Shown one piece after another: positions 43,625 through 52,657 of a stretch of 64,000 nt of DNA. Under the pieces are notes generated by a model that made no database searches, was not told the origin of the DNA, and saw only the letters and a program-made list of their open reading frames with translations. The stretch is from Bacteroidota bacterium (GTDB lineage Bacteria; Bacteroidota; Bacteroidia; Sphingobacteriales; Sphingobacteriaceae): NCBI GenBank assembly GCA_023450085.1, contig JAEXHI010000019.1, positions 1 to 64,000 on the forward strand. Direction: 5' to 3'. The position numbers were made by a program, and so were the translations under genes. The first letter of the stretch is position 1. Each line of letters starts with the position of its first letter.

Positions 43625-44161
43625 ATGAATTTAAGAGGAATTGTATCTGTTTCTGGTAGACCAGGCCTTTTTAAACTAATTGGACAAAATAAGGCAGGCT
43701 ATGTTTTGGAAAGCCTTGATGCACAGAAATTAAAAATTGTAGCCAACTTATCTAATACTAAATTGGCTTCGTTAGAAGATATTACCATTTATGGCGAAGA
43801 CGATGAGTTGAAGCTTACAGATGTATTGGCTAACATTGCAGCTACTAAAACTGCTGTGCCTGATTTAAAGGCCGATGGAAATACTTTGAGAAGTTTCTTT
43901 AATGAAGTGGCTCCAAATCATGACCAAGAGAAAGTTTATGCTTCAGACATGAAGAAGATTTTAACTTGGTACAACTTTTTAAAGGATATGCCATTGTTTA
44001 CTGAAGCTGCTCCTGGTACTGAAGAAGCTGCACCAAAGGTGGAAGACAAAGCTGAGGCTAAACCAAAAGCTGCACCTAAAGCAAAAACTGCTAAAGCACC
44101 AACAGCTAAAACAGCTGCCCCTGCTAAAAAAGCAACAATGCCAGCTAAAAGAGGAGCTTAA
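43625..44161 (+). CDS. DUF5606 protein with an Ala/Lys/Pro-rich tail
   Basis: A 178-residue protein. The N-terminal domain (about 1-125, MNLRGIVSVSGRPGLFKLIG, then LASLEDITIYGEDDELKLTDVL and FFNEVAPNHDQEKVYASDMKKIL) is DUF5606, conserved in Bacteroidota and without a known function. The last 45 residues are a low-complexity Ala/Lys/Pro tail (KPKAAPKAKTAKAP type), similar to histone-H1-like tails and likely to bind nucleic acid or stay disordered. A hairpin terminator follows. Confidence 0.85.
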   Translation: MNLRGIVSVSGRPGLFKLIGQNKAGYVLESLDAQKLKIVANLSNTKLASLEDITIYGEDDELKLTDVLANIAATKTAVPDLKADGNTLRSFFNEVAPNHDQEKVYASDMKKILTWYNFLKDMPLFTEAAPGTEEAAPKVEDKAEAKPKAAPKAKTAKAPTAKTAAPAKKATMPAKRGA

Positions 44162-44189
44162 TCTTTTTAGTCAGGAATGAATGATATAT

Positions 44190-44224
44190 GCCTCGTAGTT
44201 TTTGTAAGCTACGAGGCTTTTTTA
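44190..44224 (+). terminator. Terminator after DUF5606, CCTCGTAGG-family palindrome
   Basis: GCCTCGTAG/CTACGAGGC arms (44190-44198 with 44209-44217) are followed by seven T residues. Confidence 0.85.
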
Positions 44225-44281
44225 TTAATGCATAATTAATAGGTTTATAAAGTTATTGTTGTAACAGTAGTGGAAAATAAT

Positions 44282-46573
44282 ATGATGAAACGAATTATTC
44301 TAATAGGGATTTTATTGGTTGTTCTAAAAGCTTCAGCACAGCAAAATCTAGTGAAATACGTCAAGCCGCTCATCGGTACTGAAAAAATGGGCCACACCTA
44401 CCCAGGTGCCACAGTTCCATTTGGAGCAGTACAGTTAAGTCCTGAAACTGATACCGTTTCTTATGAGTTGAATGGGCGTTACAATGGTGAGGTTTATAAA
44501 TATTGTGCTGGTTATAAATATGAAGATAAAACGATCACCGGTTTTGGGCATACTCATTTCAGTGGAACAGGACATTCTGATTTAGGCGATTTTTTGGTGA
44601 TGCCAACCGTTGGTAAATTGAAGTTAAATCCAGGGACTGCAAATCAACCTAGATCAGGTTATCGTTCCACTTTTTCGCATGCTAATGAAAGCGCTGAGGC
44701 CGGCTACTATAAAGTTAAACTTGATAGCTATAACATTACAGCAGAATTAACAGCAACTAATCGTGTTGGAATGCACCAATATACATTTCCCAAATCTGAC
44801 CAGTCCCATATCATTTTTGATCTTACAGCAGGGATCTATAATTATGAAGGCAAAAATACTTGGACCTATGTACGTGTAGTAAACGACACTTTAGTGACTG
44901 GATATAGACAAACGAATGGTTGGGCCAGAACTCGTACCGTTTACTTTGCGATGAGTTTTTCTAAACCTTTTAAATCTTATGGCTCTAAATATGAAAACCA
45001 AAACCAAGTCTATCGTGGTTTTTGGCGTAAATTCGACCAAACTAAAAACTTCCCCGAACTAGCTGCACGTCAAATTAAGATGTATTTCGATTTTGATACC
45101 AAGGCAGAGGAGAAAATAAAAGTAAAGGTAGCATTGTCACCTGTTTCACAAGCCAATGCTTTAGAAAATATGCGCTTAGAAGTTCCTAATTGGAATTTTG
45201 ATGCGATAAAAAGGCAAGCACAAGATACTTGGAACAAGGAATTGAATAAAATTGTAGTCAATGCAGATCAAGACCATATGGTGAATTTCTATACTGCATT
45301 ATATCACGCCTTTATCAATCCAACTACTTATATGGATAGTAATGGCGAGTATAAGGGCTTGGATCAGGATATTCATAAAGCCAATGGATTTACCAATTAC
45401 ACTACCTTTTCATTATGGGATACTTATAGGGCATTGCACCCATTTTTTAACATTGTACAGCCCTCTAGAAACAATGACATGGTAAAATCGATGTTGGCAC
45501 ATTTTGATCAAAGTTCATTAAATATGTTGCCGATATGGTCGCACTATGCTAACGAAAATTGGTGTATGAGCGGTTATCACTCCGTTTCTGTAGTTGCCGA
45601 TGCCATCATAAAAGGGGTGTTTAATGGTGATGCGGAAAAAGCGCTTCAGGCTTGTATTGCTACATCGAACAAGCGAAATTATGAAGGGATTGGCTATTAC
45701 ATAGATAAAGGCTACATTCCTGCTGAGCGCAGTGGCGTTTCGGTTTCTAACACTTTGGAATACGCTTATGATGATTGGGCTATCGCTCAGTTGGCTAAGA
45801 AATTAGGTAAGACTGATATCTATAACGAGTACCTAAAACGTTCCAAAAATTGGATGAACAATTTCGATAAGCAGTCTGGCTTTATGAGGCCAAAATCTGA
45901 AAACGGTGATTGGGTGGCTAAATTTGATGCGAAGAGTACACATGGACAAGGCTTTATCGAAGGAAACTCGTGGAATTACAGCTTTTTTGTTCCTCATGAT
46001 CCCAGTGGCTTGGCAGAGGCAATGGGAGGAAAGCTAAATTTTGCAAAACGATTAGATACTTTGTTCACCATGCATTTGCCTGATGAATTCTTTGCGGAGA
46101 CAGAGGATATTACAAGAGAAGGTATTATTGGTGGCTATGTACATGGTAATGAACCAGCACATCACGTTCCTTACCTATATAACTGGGCAGGGCAGCCGTG
46201 GAAAACTCAGGCACAAGTTCGCAGAATATTAGAAATGCAGTATAAACCTACACCTGATGGATTGGGAGGAAACGACGATTGTGGGCAGATGAGTGCATGG
46301 TATATGTTTTCGGCAATGGGATTTTATCCCGTAGCACCAGGATCAGCTGAATATGCAATTGGTAGTCCAGCGGTAAACAGTGCAACAATATATTTAGAAA
46401 ATGGAAAAACGTTTAGTGTTGAGGCGATTGGGCAAAGCCCCAAAAATGTTTACGTGAAAAAAGTAACACTTAATGGGCAACCTATCACTAATTATACTTT
46501 AAAGCACGCCGATATATTAAATGGCGGAAAGTTAGTTTTTTTGATGTCGGCAAAACCGAATAAGAGCAAATAA
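44282..46573 (+). CDS. GH92 family alpha-mannosidase (exo-1,2-alpha type likely)
   Basis: A 763-residue exported glycosidase. The ATG at 44282 (or 44285) opens the signal peptide MKRIILIGILLVVLKASAQ; a GTG at 44270 is less likely. Family 92 motifs run throughout: VKPLIGT...HTYPGATVPFG near the N terminus, GFGHTHFSGTGHSDLGDF, the mid-protein FSLWDTYRALHPFF, SWNYSFFVPHD, and the calcium-site block GLGGNDDCGQMSAWYMFSAMGFYPV. GH92 enzymes release mannose from N-glycans with calcium. No Sus genes stand beside it, so it is an orphan here rather than part of a polysaccharide utilisation locus. Confidence 0.93.
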   Translation: MMKRIILIGILLVVLKASAQQNLVKYVKPLIGTEKMGHTYPGATVPFGAVQLSPETDTVSYELNGRYNGEVYKYCAGYKYEDKTITGFGHTHFSGTGHSDLGDFLVMPTVGKLKLNPGTANQPRSGYRSTFSHANESAEAGYYKVKLDSYNITAELTATNRVGMHQYTFPKSDQSHIIFDLTAGIYNYEGKNTWTYVRVVNDTLVTGYRQTNGWARTRTVYFAMSFSKPFKSYGSKYENQNQVYRGFWRKFDQTKNFPELAARQIKMYFDFDTKAEEKIKVKVALSPVSQANALENMRLEVPNWNFDAIKRQAQDTWNKELNKIVVNADQDHMVNFYTALYHAFINPTTYMDSNGEYKGLDQDIHKANGFTNYTTFSLWDTYRALHPFFNIVQPSRNNDMVKSMLAHFDQSSLNMLPIWSHYANENWCMSGYHSVSVVADAIIKGVFNGDAEKALQACIATSNKRNYEGIGYYIDKGYIPAERSGVSVSNTLEYAYDDWAIAQLAKKLGKTDIYNEYLKRSKNWMNNFDKQSGFMRPKSENGDWVAKFDAKSTHGQGFIEGNSWNYSFFVPHDPSGLAEAMGGKLNFAKRLDTLFTMHLPDEFFAETEDITREGIIGGYVHGNEPAHHVPYLYNWAGQPWKTQAQVRRILEMQYKPTPDGLGGNDDCGQMSAWYMFSAMGFYPVAPGSAEYAIGSPAVNSATIYLENGKTFSVEAIGQSPKNVYVKKVTLNGQPITNYTLKHADILNGGKLVFLMSAKPNKSK

Positions 46574-46589
46574 TTGCTGAAAAAATAAA

Positions 46590-46622
46590 AACACCAACCT
46601 GATGAGGGTTGGTGTTTTTTTA
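46590..46622. terminator. Bidirectional terminator after GH92
   Basis: AACACCAACC/GGTTGGTGTT arms (46590-46599 with 46607-46616) are followed by T residues on the plus strand and T residues on the minus strand, serving both converging genes. Confidence 0.85.
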
Positions 46623-46760
46623 TGTGAAGAAATATTTATAAACGTACCATAATACTACCAATGCTACCATGATGAAGAGTATGGCATTGATATATTTTTT
46701 TTCTTTAGAGGTGTCGGTCCTGAACTTGTAGTTTCTCTTATAATCGCTTGGTAATTTCAT
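46620..46760 (-). CDS. Small single-helix membrane protein
   Basis: A 46-residue protein with a basic N-terminal half (MKLPSDYKRNYKFRTDTSKE) and one membrane helix (INAILFIMVALVVLWYVYKYFF). The ATG at 46760 is chosen over one at 46820 because AGGAGG lies five bases before it, an unusually good Shine-Dalgarno for this phylum. It is downstream of rlmH on the same strand. I cannot name a family. Confidence 0.65.
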   Translation of the reverse strand: MKLPSDYKRNYKFRTDTSKEKKYINAILFIMVALVVLWYVYKYFFT

Positions 46761-46864
46761 AATGCCTCCTTTTTTATAATGTGATGTTTTGGTTGAAGAT
46801 ATTCCATAATTTTCTGCCACAAATACACAGTTTTATATTTCTTTTTGATATCTATGGCTAAATT

Positions 46865-47338
46865 TTATTCATGGTGATAAGGTTCGTTTTTCAAAATTGT
46901 AAATGCACGGTATAGCTGTTCCACAAAAAAGAGCCTTACCATTTGATGCGAAAAGGTCATGTCTGATAAGGAAATACTACCATTGGCCCTTTTATAAATG
47001 CTCTCATCAAACCCATAAGGACCGCCGATGATAAACACTAAGTTTTGTACGCTTCCTACCATTTGCTTATTGATGTATTGAGAAAATTGTACAGAACTGT
47101 ATTTTTTCCCTTTTTCGTCCATCAGTACTACCACATCGCTATTGTTCAATTGTTTTAAAATTAATTCGGCCTCTTTGCTCTTCTGCTGTGCTTCGGTTAG
47201 GTTTTTGGTGTTCTTGATATCAGGAATAACCGTAAAACTAAAGTTGATGTAATGTTTCAATCGGTTAAGGTATTTGTCAATGCCTTCGATTAGATATTTG
47301 TCTTCAGTTTTGCCAATGGCAATTAGGCTAATCTTCAT
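46865..47338 (-). CDS. rlmH: 23S rRNA (pseudouridine-1915 N3) methyltransferase
   Basis: A 157-residue SPOUT methyltransferase that modifies pseudouridine 1915 in helix 69 of 23S rRNA on assembled ribosomes. The knotted C-terminal domain shows VVLMDEKGKKYSS, FIIGGPYGFDESIYKRA, SLSDMTFSHQMVRLFFVEQLYRA and the closing NEPYHHE, the family signature. Full length. Divergent from the MutS-like gene. Confidence 0.96.
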   Translation of the reverse strand: MKISLIAIGKTEDKYLIEGIDKYLNRLKHYINFSFTVIPDIKNTKNLTEAQQKSKEAELILKQLNNSDVVVLMDEKGKKYSSVQFSQYINKQMVGSVQNLVFIIGGPYGFDESIYKRANGSISLSDMTFSHQMVRLFFVEQLYRAFTILKNEPYHHE

Positions 47339-47452
47339 CTAGTATTTTATCTTTACAGCTTGCAAAATTGCAATTATTCAAATGGGTGATTGAAACAAGT
47401 AGGCCGTTTCAGCGTCCATATTCAACAAACGTTTATAATTTCTTCAAATATA

Positions 47453-49264
47453 ATGTTAAATACCGAGCAAGATAGACTAAAACAATACGAAGGTTCAGCG
47501 AAACAACAGCAGGGACATATCGATGTACTAAAGAAACAGATTGACCGATTTTCGGTAGTTAGGGTGGTTTTATTATTGATTGAAATTGGTTTTTTTGTGG
47601 GTTTAGCCAGTTCAAGTACCGACGTTGCCATCACTATTTGGAGCCTTCTTTTGCTATTGCCTATTGCGGTATTTGTGGTTGTAGTGAAAAAACAAAACCG
47701 ACTTGAAAAACAACATACCTTTCATCAGAACCTACTTTGGGTATTTGAGAATGAAATAGGCTTGCTACAAGGAAAGGCAAATGGATATGATAATGGTTCC
47801 CAATTTGAGGATGAACAGCATGCTTATCTCTCCGATTTAGATATTTTCGGCAAATCATCTTTATATGCGCTAATCAACAGAGGGGCAAGTAAAATTGGAA
47901 CTGAAACCTTGGCGAAGCATTTAGCGACCGTTAGTAATAAGGATACTATTTTGGGTCGTCAGCAGGCTATTGAGGAATTAGCAGGGCATATAGAAAGTAC
48001 CTTTGAATTTAGAGCTAACTTAAAAGGTCATGAGCTAAATAGAATTGAAGAGATTCAGCATAAATTAAGCCATCAATTGATGAAACAAGTGGCTTTTACA
48101 GCTAACCGTTTTTTAAGGTTTTATGTGAAATTAGTGCCCTACCTCATGCTGGTACTTCTTTTGGCGGGATTAATTTTTGGCGGTAAACTATGGGGTGTTT
48201 TTGGGATAATGACCTTTGCCAATGCGATGATCACTTATCGGTATGCTAAACAAATCACCCAAGTTTATTACGGCTTTAGTGGAAGTTCTAATTTGTTGAG
48301 TAGCTACGCGGAGGCTATTGCATGGACAGAAAAACATGAATGGAAAAGTTCCTATATCAACGAACTATTTAATACTAAGGAAAAGGTAAGTGGACACATT
48401 AAGGCTTTGTCAAAAATTATTGTTGAGTTTGATGCCCGGTTGAATTTTTTGTTGTACGCCATTCTTAATTTCTTTCTGTTATGGGATTTAAAATGCTGTA
48501 TCAAGCTAGGTGATTGGAGTGAACATGCTGGTGCAAAAGTGGCAGTAGGTTTAGATCGTATTGGTTATTTTGAAGAGTTGATTTCGGTAGCAACCTTGTG
48601 CTATAATCAGCCACAGTGGATTTTTCCTCAAATAAATGATGGATTCTCGTTAAAAGCTAAAACTTTAGGACATCCTTTAATTCCTGCAGACAAACGTGTA
48701 GATAATGATTATATCCTGAAAGAAAACCCAACAGTAGATATCATTACCGGTTCAAACATGGCGGGTAAAAGTACTTTCTTACGTACGGTGGGTATCAACA
48801 TGGTGTTGGCTTATGCCGGCGCTCCTGTTTGTGCCACACAAATGGAGTTATCCATTTTTAAACTGCTTACTTATATGCGTATTAAGGATAACTTGATTGA
48901 AAATACATCGACCTTTAAGGCAGAACTGAACCGTCTGAAGATGATTTTACAAGAAGTCGAAGTGCATTCGAATGCTTTCGTGCTAATTGACGAAATGTTG
49001 AGGGGAACTAATAGTAAGGATAAGTTTGATGGTTCGAAGGTGTTTATTGAGAAACTGATAGCCTTAAAAATCCCTACTTTGTTTGCTACACATGATTTGC
49101 AACTTTCGGAGCTTGAACACGAGCATCCTATAGCGGTACGTAATTTCCATTTTGATATTCAGTTGATCGGAGAAGAGATGGATTTTGACTATTTGATGAA
49201 GCATGGGCCTTGTACCAAGTTTAATGCGGCAATTTTGTTGAAGCAGATTGGATTGGGAGGGTAG
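47453..49264 (+). CDS. Membrane-anchored MutS-like ATPase
   Basis: A 603-residue protein. The ATG at 47453 (MLNTEQDRLKQYEG) is preferred to an upstream TTG at 47390. An N-terminal coiled coil is followed by two hydrophobic segments (about 40-80), another pair near 225-265 and one near 335-350, so it is membrane-bound. The C-terminal 190 residues are a MutS ATPase domain: Walker A ITGSNMAGKSTFLRTVG from about residue 431, then STFKAELNRLKMIL, Walker B AFVLIDEMLRGTNSKD and FATHDLQLSELE. No mismatch-recognition or connector domain is visible, so it is unlikely to be a canonical repair protein. Function is unknown. Confidence 0.85.
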   Translation: MLNTEQDRLKQYEGSAKQQQGHIDVLKKQIDRFSVVRVVLLLIEIGFFVGLASSSTDVAITIWSLLLLLPIAVFVVVVKKQNRLEKQHTFHQNLLWVFENEIGLLQGKANGYDNGSQFEDEQHAYLSDLDIFGKSSLYALINRGASKIGTETLAKHLATVSNKDTILGRQQAIEELAGHIESTFEFRANLKGHELNRIEEIQHKLSHQLMKQVAFTANRFLRFYVKLVPYLMLVLLLAGLIFGGKLWGVFGIMTFANAMITYRYAKQITQVYYGFSGSSNLLSSYAEAIAWTEKHEWKSSYINELFNTKEKVSGHIKALSKIIVEFDARLNFLLYAILNFFLLWDLKCCIKLGDWSEHAGAKVAVGLDRIGYFEELISVATLCYNQPQWIFPQINDGFSLKAKTLGHPLIPADKRVDNDYILKENPTVDIITGSNMAGKSTFLRTVGINMVLAYAGAPVCATQMELSIFKLLTYMRIKDNLIENTSTFKAELNRLKMILQEVEVHSNAFVLIDEMLRGTNSKDKFDGSKVFIEKLIALKIPTLFATHDLQLSELEHEHPIAVRNFHFDIQLIGEEMDFDYLMKHGPCTKFNAAILLKQIGLGG

Positions 49265-49614
49265 TGTTTTAGGTTGTGCATTTTTCCTTTAACCATTAAG
49301 AAGTTAAGGGACATTAAGATTTTTTTATAGCTGCATGCCTTAATTATCTTCAATCCTTAATGTTTTATTTTTTTTGCCACCTTAGAACATATTAGTTTTT
49401 TGGGGCTATGCTTAGATGGACTTAGGTGCCTTAGGTGTTTGATTTATTTTTAACCACCTTAGAAACCTTAGAACATTTTAGTTTTTTGGACGCTACTTGG
49501 ATGAACTTAGGAGTCTTAGATGTTCAATTTTTCCTTTTAATCACCCTAGTAGATTAATATTTAAATAACTTTAACTTTATACAATCCCGCATTTTATTCA
49601 TTTTATTTGAGGTA
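49265..49614. repeat. Intergenic repeats between the MutS-like and GH1 genes
   Basis: No gene is seen. Two imperfect tandem units (about 49377-49453 and 49454-49545) share CCACCTTAGAA, GAACAT, TTAGTTTTTTGG and GACTTAGG-type words. Each has CACCTTAG near one end and CTTAGGTG- or CTTAGATG-like words near the other, so each can fold on itself. Before them, 49285-49365 carries CATTAAG/CTTAATG words of another family. Confidence 0.65.
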
Positions 49615-50949
49615 ATGTACAGCAGCGATTTTGGTAAGGATTTTTTATGGGGAGTGGCTACAGCGGCGGCTCAAATAGAAGGTGCTGCCAATACTTATGG
49701 TAGAGGTCTAAGTATTTGGGATACATTTTCTAAAAAACCAGGTAAGATCAAGAAAGGACATAAGCCTGATGAGGCCTGCGACTTTTATCATCGTTATGAG
49801 CAGGATATTGCTCTGCTGAAAACACTAGGCTTTAAGGTATTCCGTATGTCGATTTCATGGTCTCGTATTTTCCCCTTGGGAGATGGGACTGTCAATGCTG
49901 AAGGAGTAGCCTTTTACCACAAAGTGATTGACGAGTGTCTGAGAAATGACTTGATTCCTATGGTCACACTCTATCACTGGGATTTGCCTGAGGCACTTTC
50001 GAAAGAGGGCGGATGGACAGCCTATGGTATTAATCACGCTTTTAATGAATATGCACTTTTTTGTGCCAGAGAATATGGCGATAAAGTAAAGCAATGGATC
50101 GTTATCAATGAACCTTTTGGATTTACTTCATTAGGTTATATGTTAGGAGTTCATGCGCCTGGACTTACTGGGGTAACCAACTTTTTTGAAGCAGCATTGC
50201 ACACCGCTATTGCTCAGGCAGACGGAGCTAAAATACTCAGGGCTGAGGTAAACCAAGCGGTAATTGGCACTGCCTTCTCGTGTTCGGAAATCGTGCCTTA
50301 TAGCCACTCTGATCAGGATGTAATGATTGCCAAAAGGACGGATGTTTTGATGAACCGTTTTTTTCTGGAGCCAGCATTGGGCTTAGGTTTTCCTACAGGA
50401 AATTGGGACGTGTTGGAGAAATTTGCCATCAGTTATTCTACATGGCGTCACCAAAGTCGTATGGCATTTGATTTTGATTTTATAGGTATCCAGAACTATT
50501 TCCCGTTGGTAATTAAATACAACGCTTTTATTCCGGTAGTACAAGCTTGGGAAGTAAAGGCTAAAAGTAGAAAGGTGCCACATACGGCCATGGGTTGGGA
50601 AATTAATGCCGATAGTTTTTATCGTATCATTAAGCAGTTTGCGGCATACCCGCAGGTGAAAAATATTATGATTACCGAAAATGGTGCTGCTTTTCACGAC
50701 AAGCTGATCGATGGAAAAGTTGAAGATGGGGAAAGGGTAGATTATTTTAAGGCATATCTAGCAGCCATGTTAAAAGCGAAAAATGAGGGTGTCAATATCA
50801 CTGGCTATTTAGCGTGGACCTTAATGGATAATTTTGAGTGGGCGGAAGGTTATCAAGCTCGATTTGGGTTGGTATATAACGATTTTAAAACGCAGCAACG
50901 TACCATCAAGCAATCTGGTTATTGGTGGCAGGAATTTCTGTCCAAGTAA
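49615..50949 (+). CDS. GH1 family beta-glucosidase
   Basis: A 444-residue TIM-barrel glycosidase without a signal peptide. The acid/base Glu166 is in INEPFGF and the nucleophile Glu355 is in ITENGAAF. The N-terminal FLWGVATAAAQIEGA and the C-terminal WTLMDNFEWAEGYQARFGL that lines the sugar site are standard. It is of full length and retaining mechanism. Substrate is probably a beta-glucoside or related disaccharide taken up into the cell. The DUF2007 gene follows 18 bases later. Confidence 0.94.
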   Translation: MYSSDFGKDFLWGVATAAAQIEGAANTYGRGLSIWDTFSKKPGKIKKGHKPDEACDFYHRYEQDIALLKTLGFKVFRMSISWSRIFPLGDGTVNAEGVAFYHKVIDECLRNDLIPMVTLYHWDLPEALSKEGGWTAYGINHAFNEYALFCAREYGDKVKQWIVINEPFGFTSLGYMLGVHAPGLTGVTNFFEAALHTAIAQADGAKILRAEVNQAVIGTAFSCSEIVPYSHSDQDVMIAKRTDVLMNRFFLEPALGLGFPTGNWDVLEKFAISYSTWRHQSRMAFDFDFIGIQNYFPLVIKYNAFIPVVQAWEVKAKSRKVPHTAMGWEINADSFYRIIKQFAAYPQVKNIMITENGAAFHDKLIDGKVEDGERVDYFKAYLAAMLKAKNEGVNITGYLAWTLMDNFEWAEGYQARFGLVYNDFKTQQRTIKQSGYWWQEFLSK

Positions 50950-50967
50950 ATTCTTATATTTAGCCGT

Positions 50968-51201
50968 ATGGAAGATAAAATTGTAGTCTACAAAACTTTT
51001 GAGAGCCCAATGGAGGCGAACATTGTAAAAGCTCGCCTGCTAGATGCTGGATTTGAATGTTTTCTTACTGGAGAAAATGCTGCCTTGGTTTATCCAGTGT
51101 TTGATACGTCTATCAGTGGAATACAATTGCACGTTTTTGAAAGAGATGTAGAAGCTATCGGTCAGTTTTTAACTGAAGATGATGCTTTGGAAGGCTTATA
51201 A
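50968..51201 (+). CDS. DUF2007 (putative signal-transducing) protein
   Basis: A 77-residue single-domain protein. The pattern VVYKTFESPMEANIVKARLL, then AGFECFLTGEN and GIQLHVFERDVEAIGQFL is DUF2007. The fold resembles GlnB-like domains, but no function is known. It is downstream of the GH1 gene and may share its transcript. Confidence 0.85.
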   Translation: MEDKIVVYKTFESPMEANIVKARLLDAGFECFLTGENAALVYPVFDTSISGIQLHVFERDVEAIGQFLTEDDALEGL

Positions 51202-51295
51202 GTTTTAGCAAAACTTCATTCTCCCATCAGGATATTTATATCAACTGAATAAGTGTTGACAAATTCTATGTTTTACCTATACTTAGAATATTATC

Positions 51296-51672
51296 ATGAA
51301 TAAATCGCACCATGTTGAATTTCTAACCGCTACTATTTTAGATTGGAAACATCTTTTAAATGATGATTTTAATATGTTGATTTTAAGTTGTATGAAATGG
51401 CTTGTAGCAAATGGTAGATGTGTGATATATGGATTTGTAATTATGCCTAATCATATTCACCTGATATGGAAAATCTCTGATGGATTTGATCGGTCGCAGG
51501 TTCAAGGAGCCTTGTTAAGTTATACCGCTCATGCTTTTAAAAAAGAGTTATTAATAGATAAAAAGAACATTGGCGTTTAGCTACTCTGCCAGAAGATTAC
51601 TACTGGTCCTCGGCATCATTTTATATGCAAAAAGGTAATTGTTTTAAATTTTTAACCCATTATAAGGACTGA
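51296..51672 (+). pseudogene. Broken REP-associated tyrosine transposase (RAYT, Y1_Tnp/IS200-like)
   Basis: The first 94 codons (51296-51580) encode the N-terminal half of a RAYT: HHVEFLTATILDWKHLL and the HUH motif in VIMPNHIHLIW (His53, His55). The frame then stops. From 51571 a different frame encodes WRLATLPEDYYWSSASFY and ends FLTHYKD at 51672, the normal RAYT C terminus. The piece in between, which carries the catalytic Tyr (YIHxNPV region), is missing. An out-of-frame internal deletion has therefore removed the active site. REP hairpins begin 10 bases downstream. Confidence 0.85.
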
Positions 51673-51682
51673 GAATTTAGTC

Positions 51683-51811
51683 GTTGGCGAGGACGCCAAC
51701 CTTAGCTTAGTGAAGTGATAACGTTTTGTCCCTTTGATATATTTTGCTTCGGGATGATATTCTTGTTTTGTTCGCTATGCTCTATTTGCAGCAGTTGGCG
51801 TCCTCGCCAAC
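51683..51811. repeat. Inverted pair of REP hairpins next to the RAYT remnant
   Basis: GTTGGCG-AGGA-CGCCAAC (51683-51700) and its exact reverse complement GTTGGCG-TCCT-CGCCAAC (51794-51811) stand in opposite orientations about 93 bases apart, a BIME-like arrangement. Confidence 0.85.
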
Positions 51812-51849
51812 AGTAATAAAAGCATACCCATAGACTGCGGAGAGTCAAT

Positions 51850-52260
51850 TTATAACATTCGTTCAAGAAAAAGAGTTTTGGTAGTACTGCTGAAACTTTT
51901 TCGTAGCCCCAAAGGGATATTTCGTTGTTGATATTCGAATTGCTTTTTGTCCCTTTTCACAATTTCACCAATTTGACCGATCGCTTGGTAAATGTTATTT
52001 GTTGGAGCCCCATTAATGCCCGTTTTAATGGTATATGCTTTTGGTTTAATACCTTGTTGGCGTAGCTGCTGTTCAAATAGCCCGATAATTTCCGCTTTGT
52101 TTTGATACCAATCAGTTGTCGTAAATACATCAGAGAAATAATAAGTAAATACATTTTCTTTTTGATGTACATAGTAAATGAATTGGTAGCTCTGCTTTTG
52201 TGCTGTGCTTTTAAAAAATGAATTGGTGGTTAGTGTAAAAAATAATAATAGGGTTTTCAT
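51850..52260 (-). CDS. Small exported protein of unknown function
   Basis: A 136-residue protein. The N terminus MKTLLLFFTLTTNSFFKSTAQ is a plausible signal peptide. The mature part is rich in Tyr, Gln and Lys (FIYYVHQKENVFTYYFSDVF; IIGLFEQQLRQQGIKPKAYTIKTG). I do not recognise a family. It lies between the REP pair and a gene-poor stretch, and may be strain-specific. Confidence 0.55.
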   Translation of the reverse strand: MKTLLLFFTLTTNSFFKSTAQKQSYQFIYYVHQKENVFTYYFSDVFTTTDWYQNKAEIIGLFEQQLRQQGIKPKAYTIKTGINGAPTNNIYQAIGQIGEIVKRDKKQFEYQQRNIPLGLRKSFSSTTKTLFLERML

Positions 52261-52554
52261 AGAAATTTGGAGAGTTGGTTAGTTGAGTTGTTGCTGGTGT
52301 ATAAAAGCAAAATGCTTTGAGGCCAGCAGTTTATTTAATGATGTTGGTGGATGCGAATTGTTTATGGCATTGAAAGACCATGAAGTTTTGCACGACGAGA
52401 CTAGTCTCGGTTGAAGTATTTTTCATAATTGACGTAATATTAAGTAGGTAACTGCAAATATAGCTAATAAATAGAAAAAGTGGCAAAAGTAACGCTATTG
52501 ATAGGTTTTACAACTAACGGGAGTGGTTAGGGATTAGTTAGGGTTGTAAAAGAA
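52261..52554. other. Intergenic stretch with one perfect palindrome
   Basis: No gene is seen. CGAGACTAGTCTCG at 52396-52409 is a perfect 14-base palindrome. The rest is AT-rich with no clear promoter. Confidence 0.5.
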
Positions 52555-52586
52555 AATCCCAACTAGTTGTTACACTAATTGGGATT
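52555..52586 (-). terminator. Terminator downstream of the mitochondrial-type aconitase
   Basis: Arms AATCCCAACTAGT (52555-52567) and ACTAATTGGGATT (52574-52586) pair with one mismatch and lead into TTTTCTTTT on the minus strand. They are about 70 bases past the stop. Confidence 0.7.
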
Positions 52587-52657
52587 CTATCGGGTCAAAG
52601 ATGGAAGAGAAAGGTAAAGGACATGATATCCTTACTCTTTGCTCCTTGTTCTTTATT

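Noticed and set aside
49265..49614. Possible CRISPR array because of repeated words
   Set aside because: There are only two long imperfect units without regular spacers, and no cas genes lie nearby.
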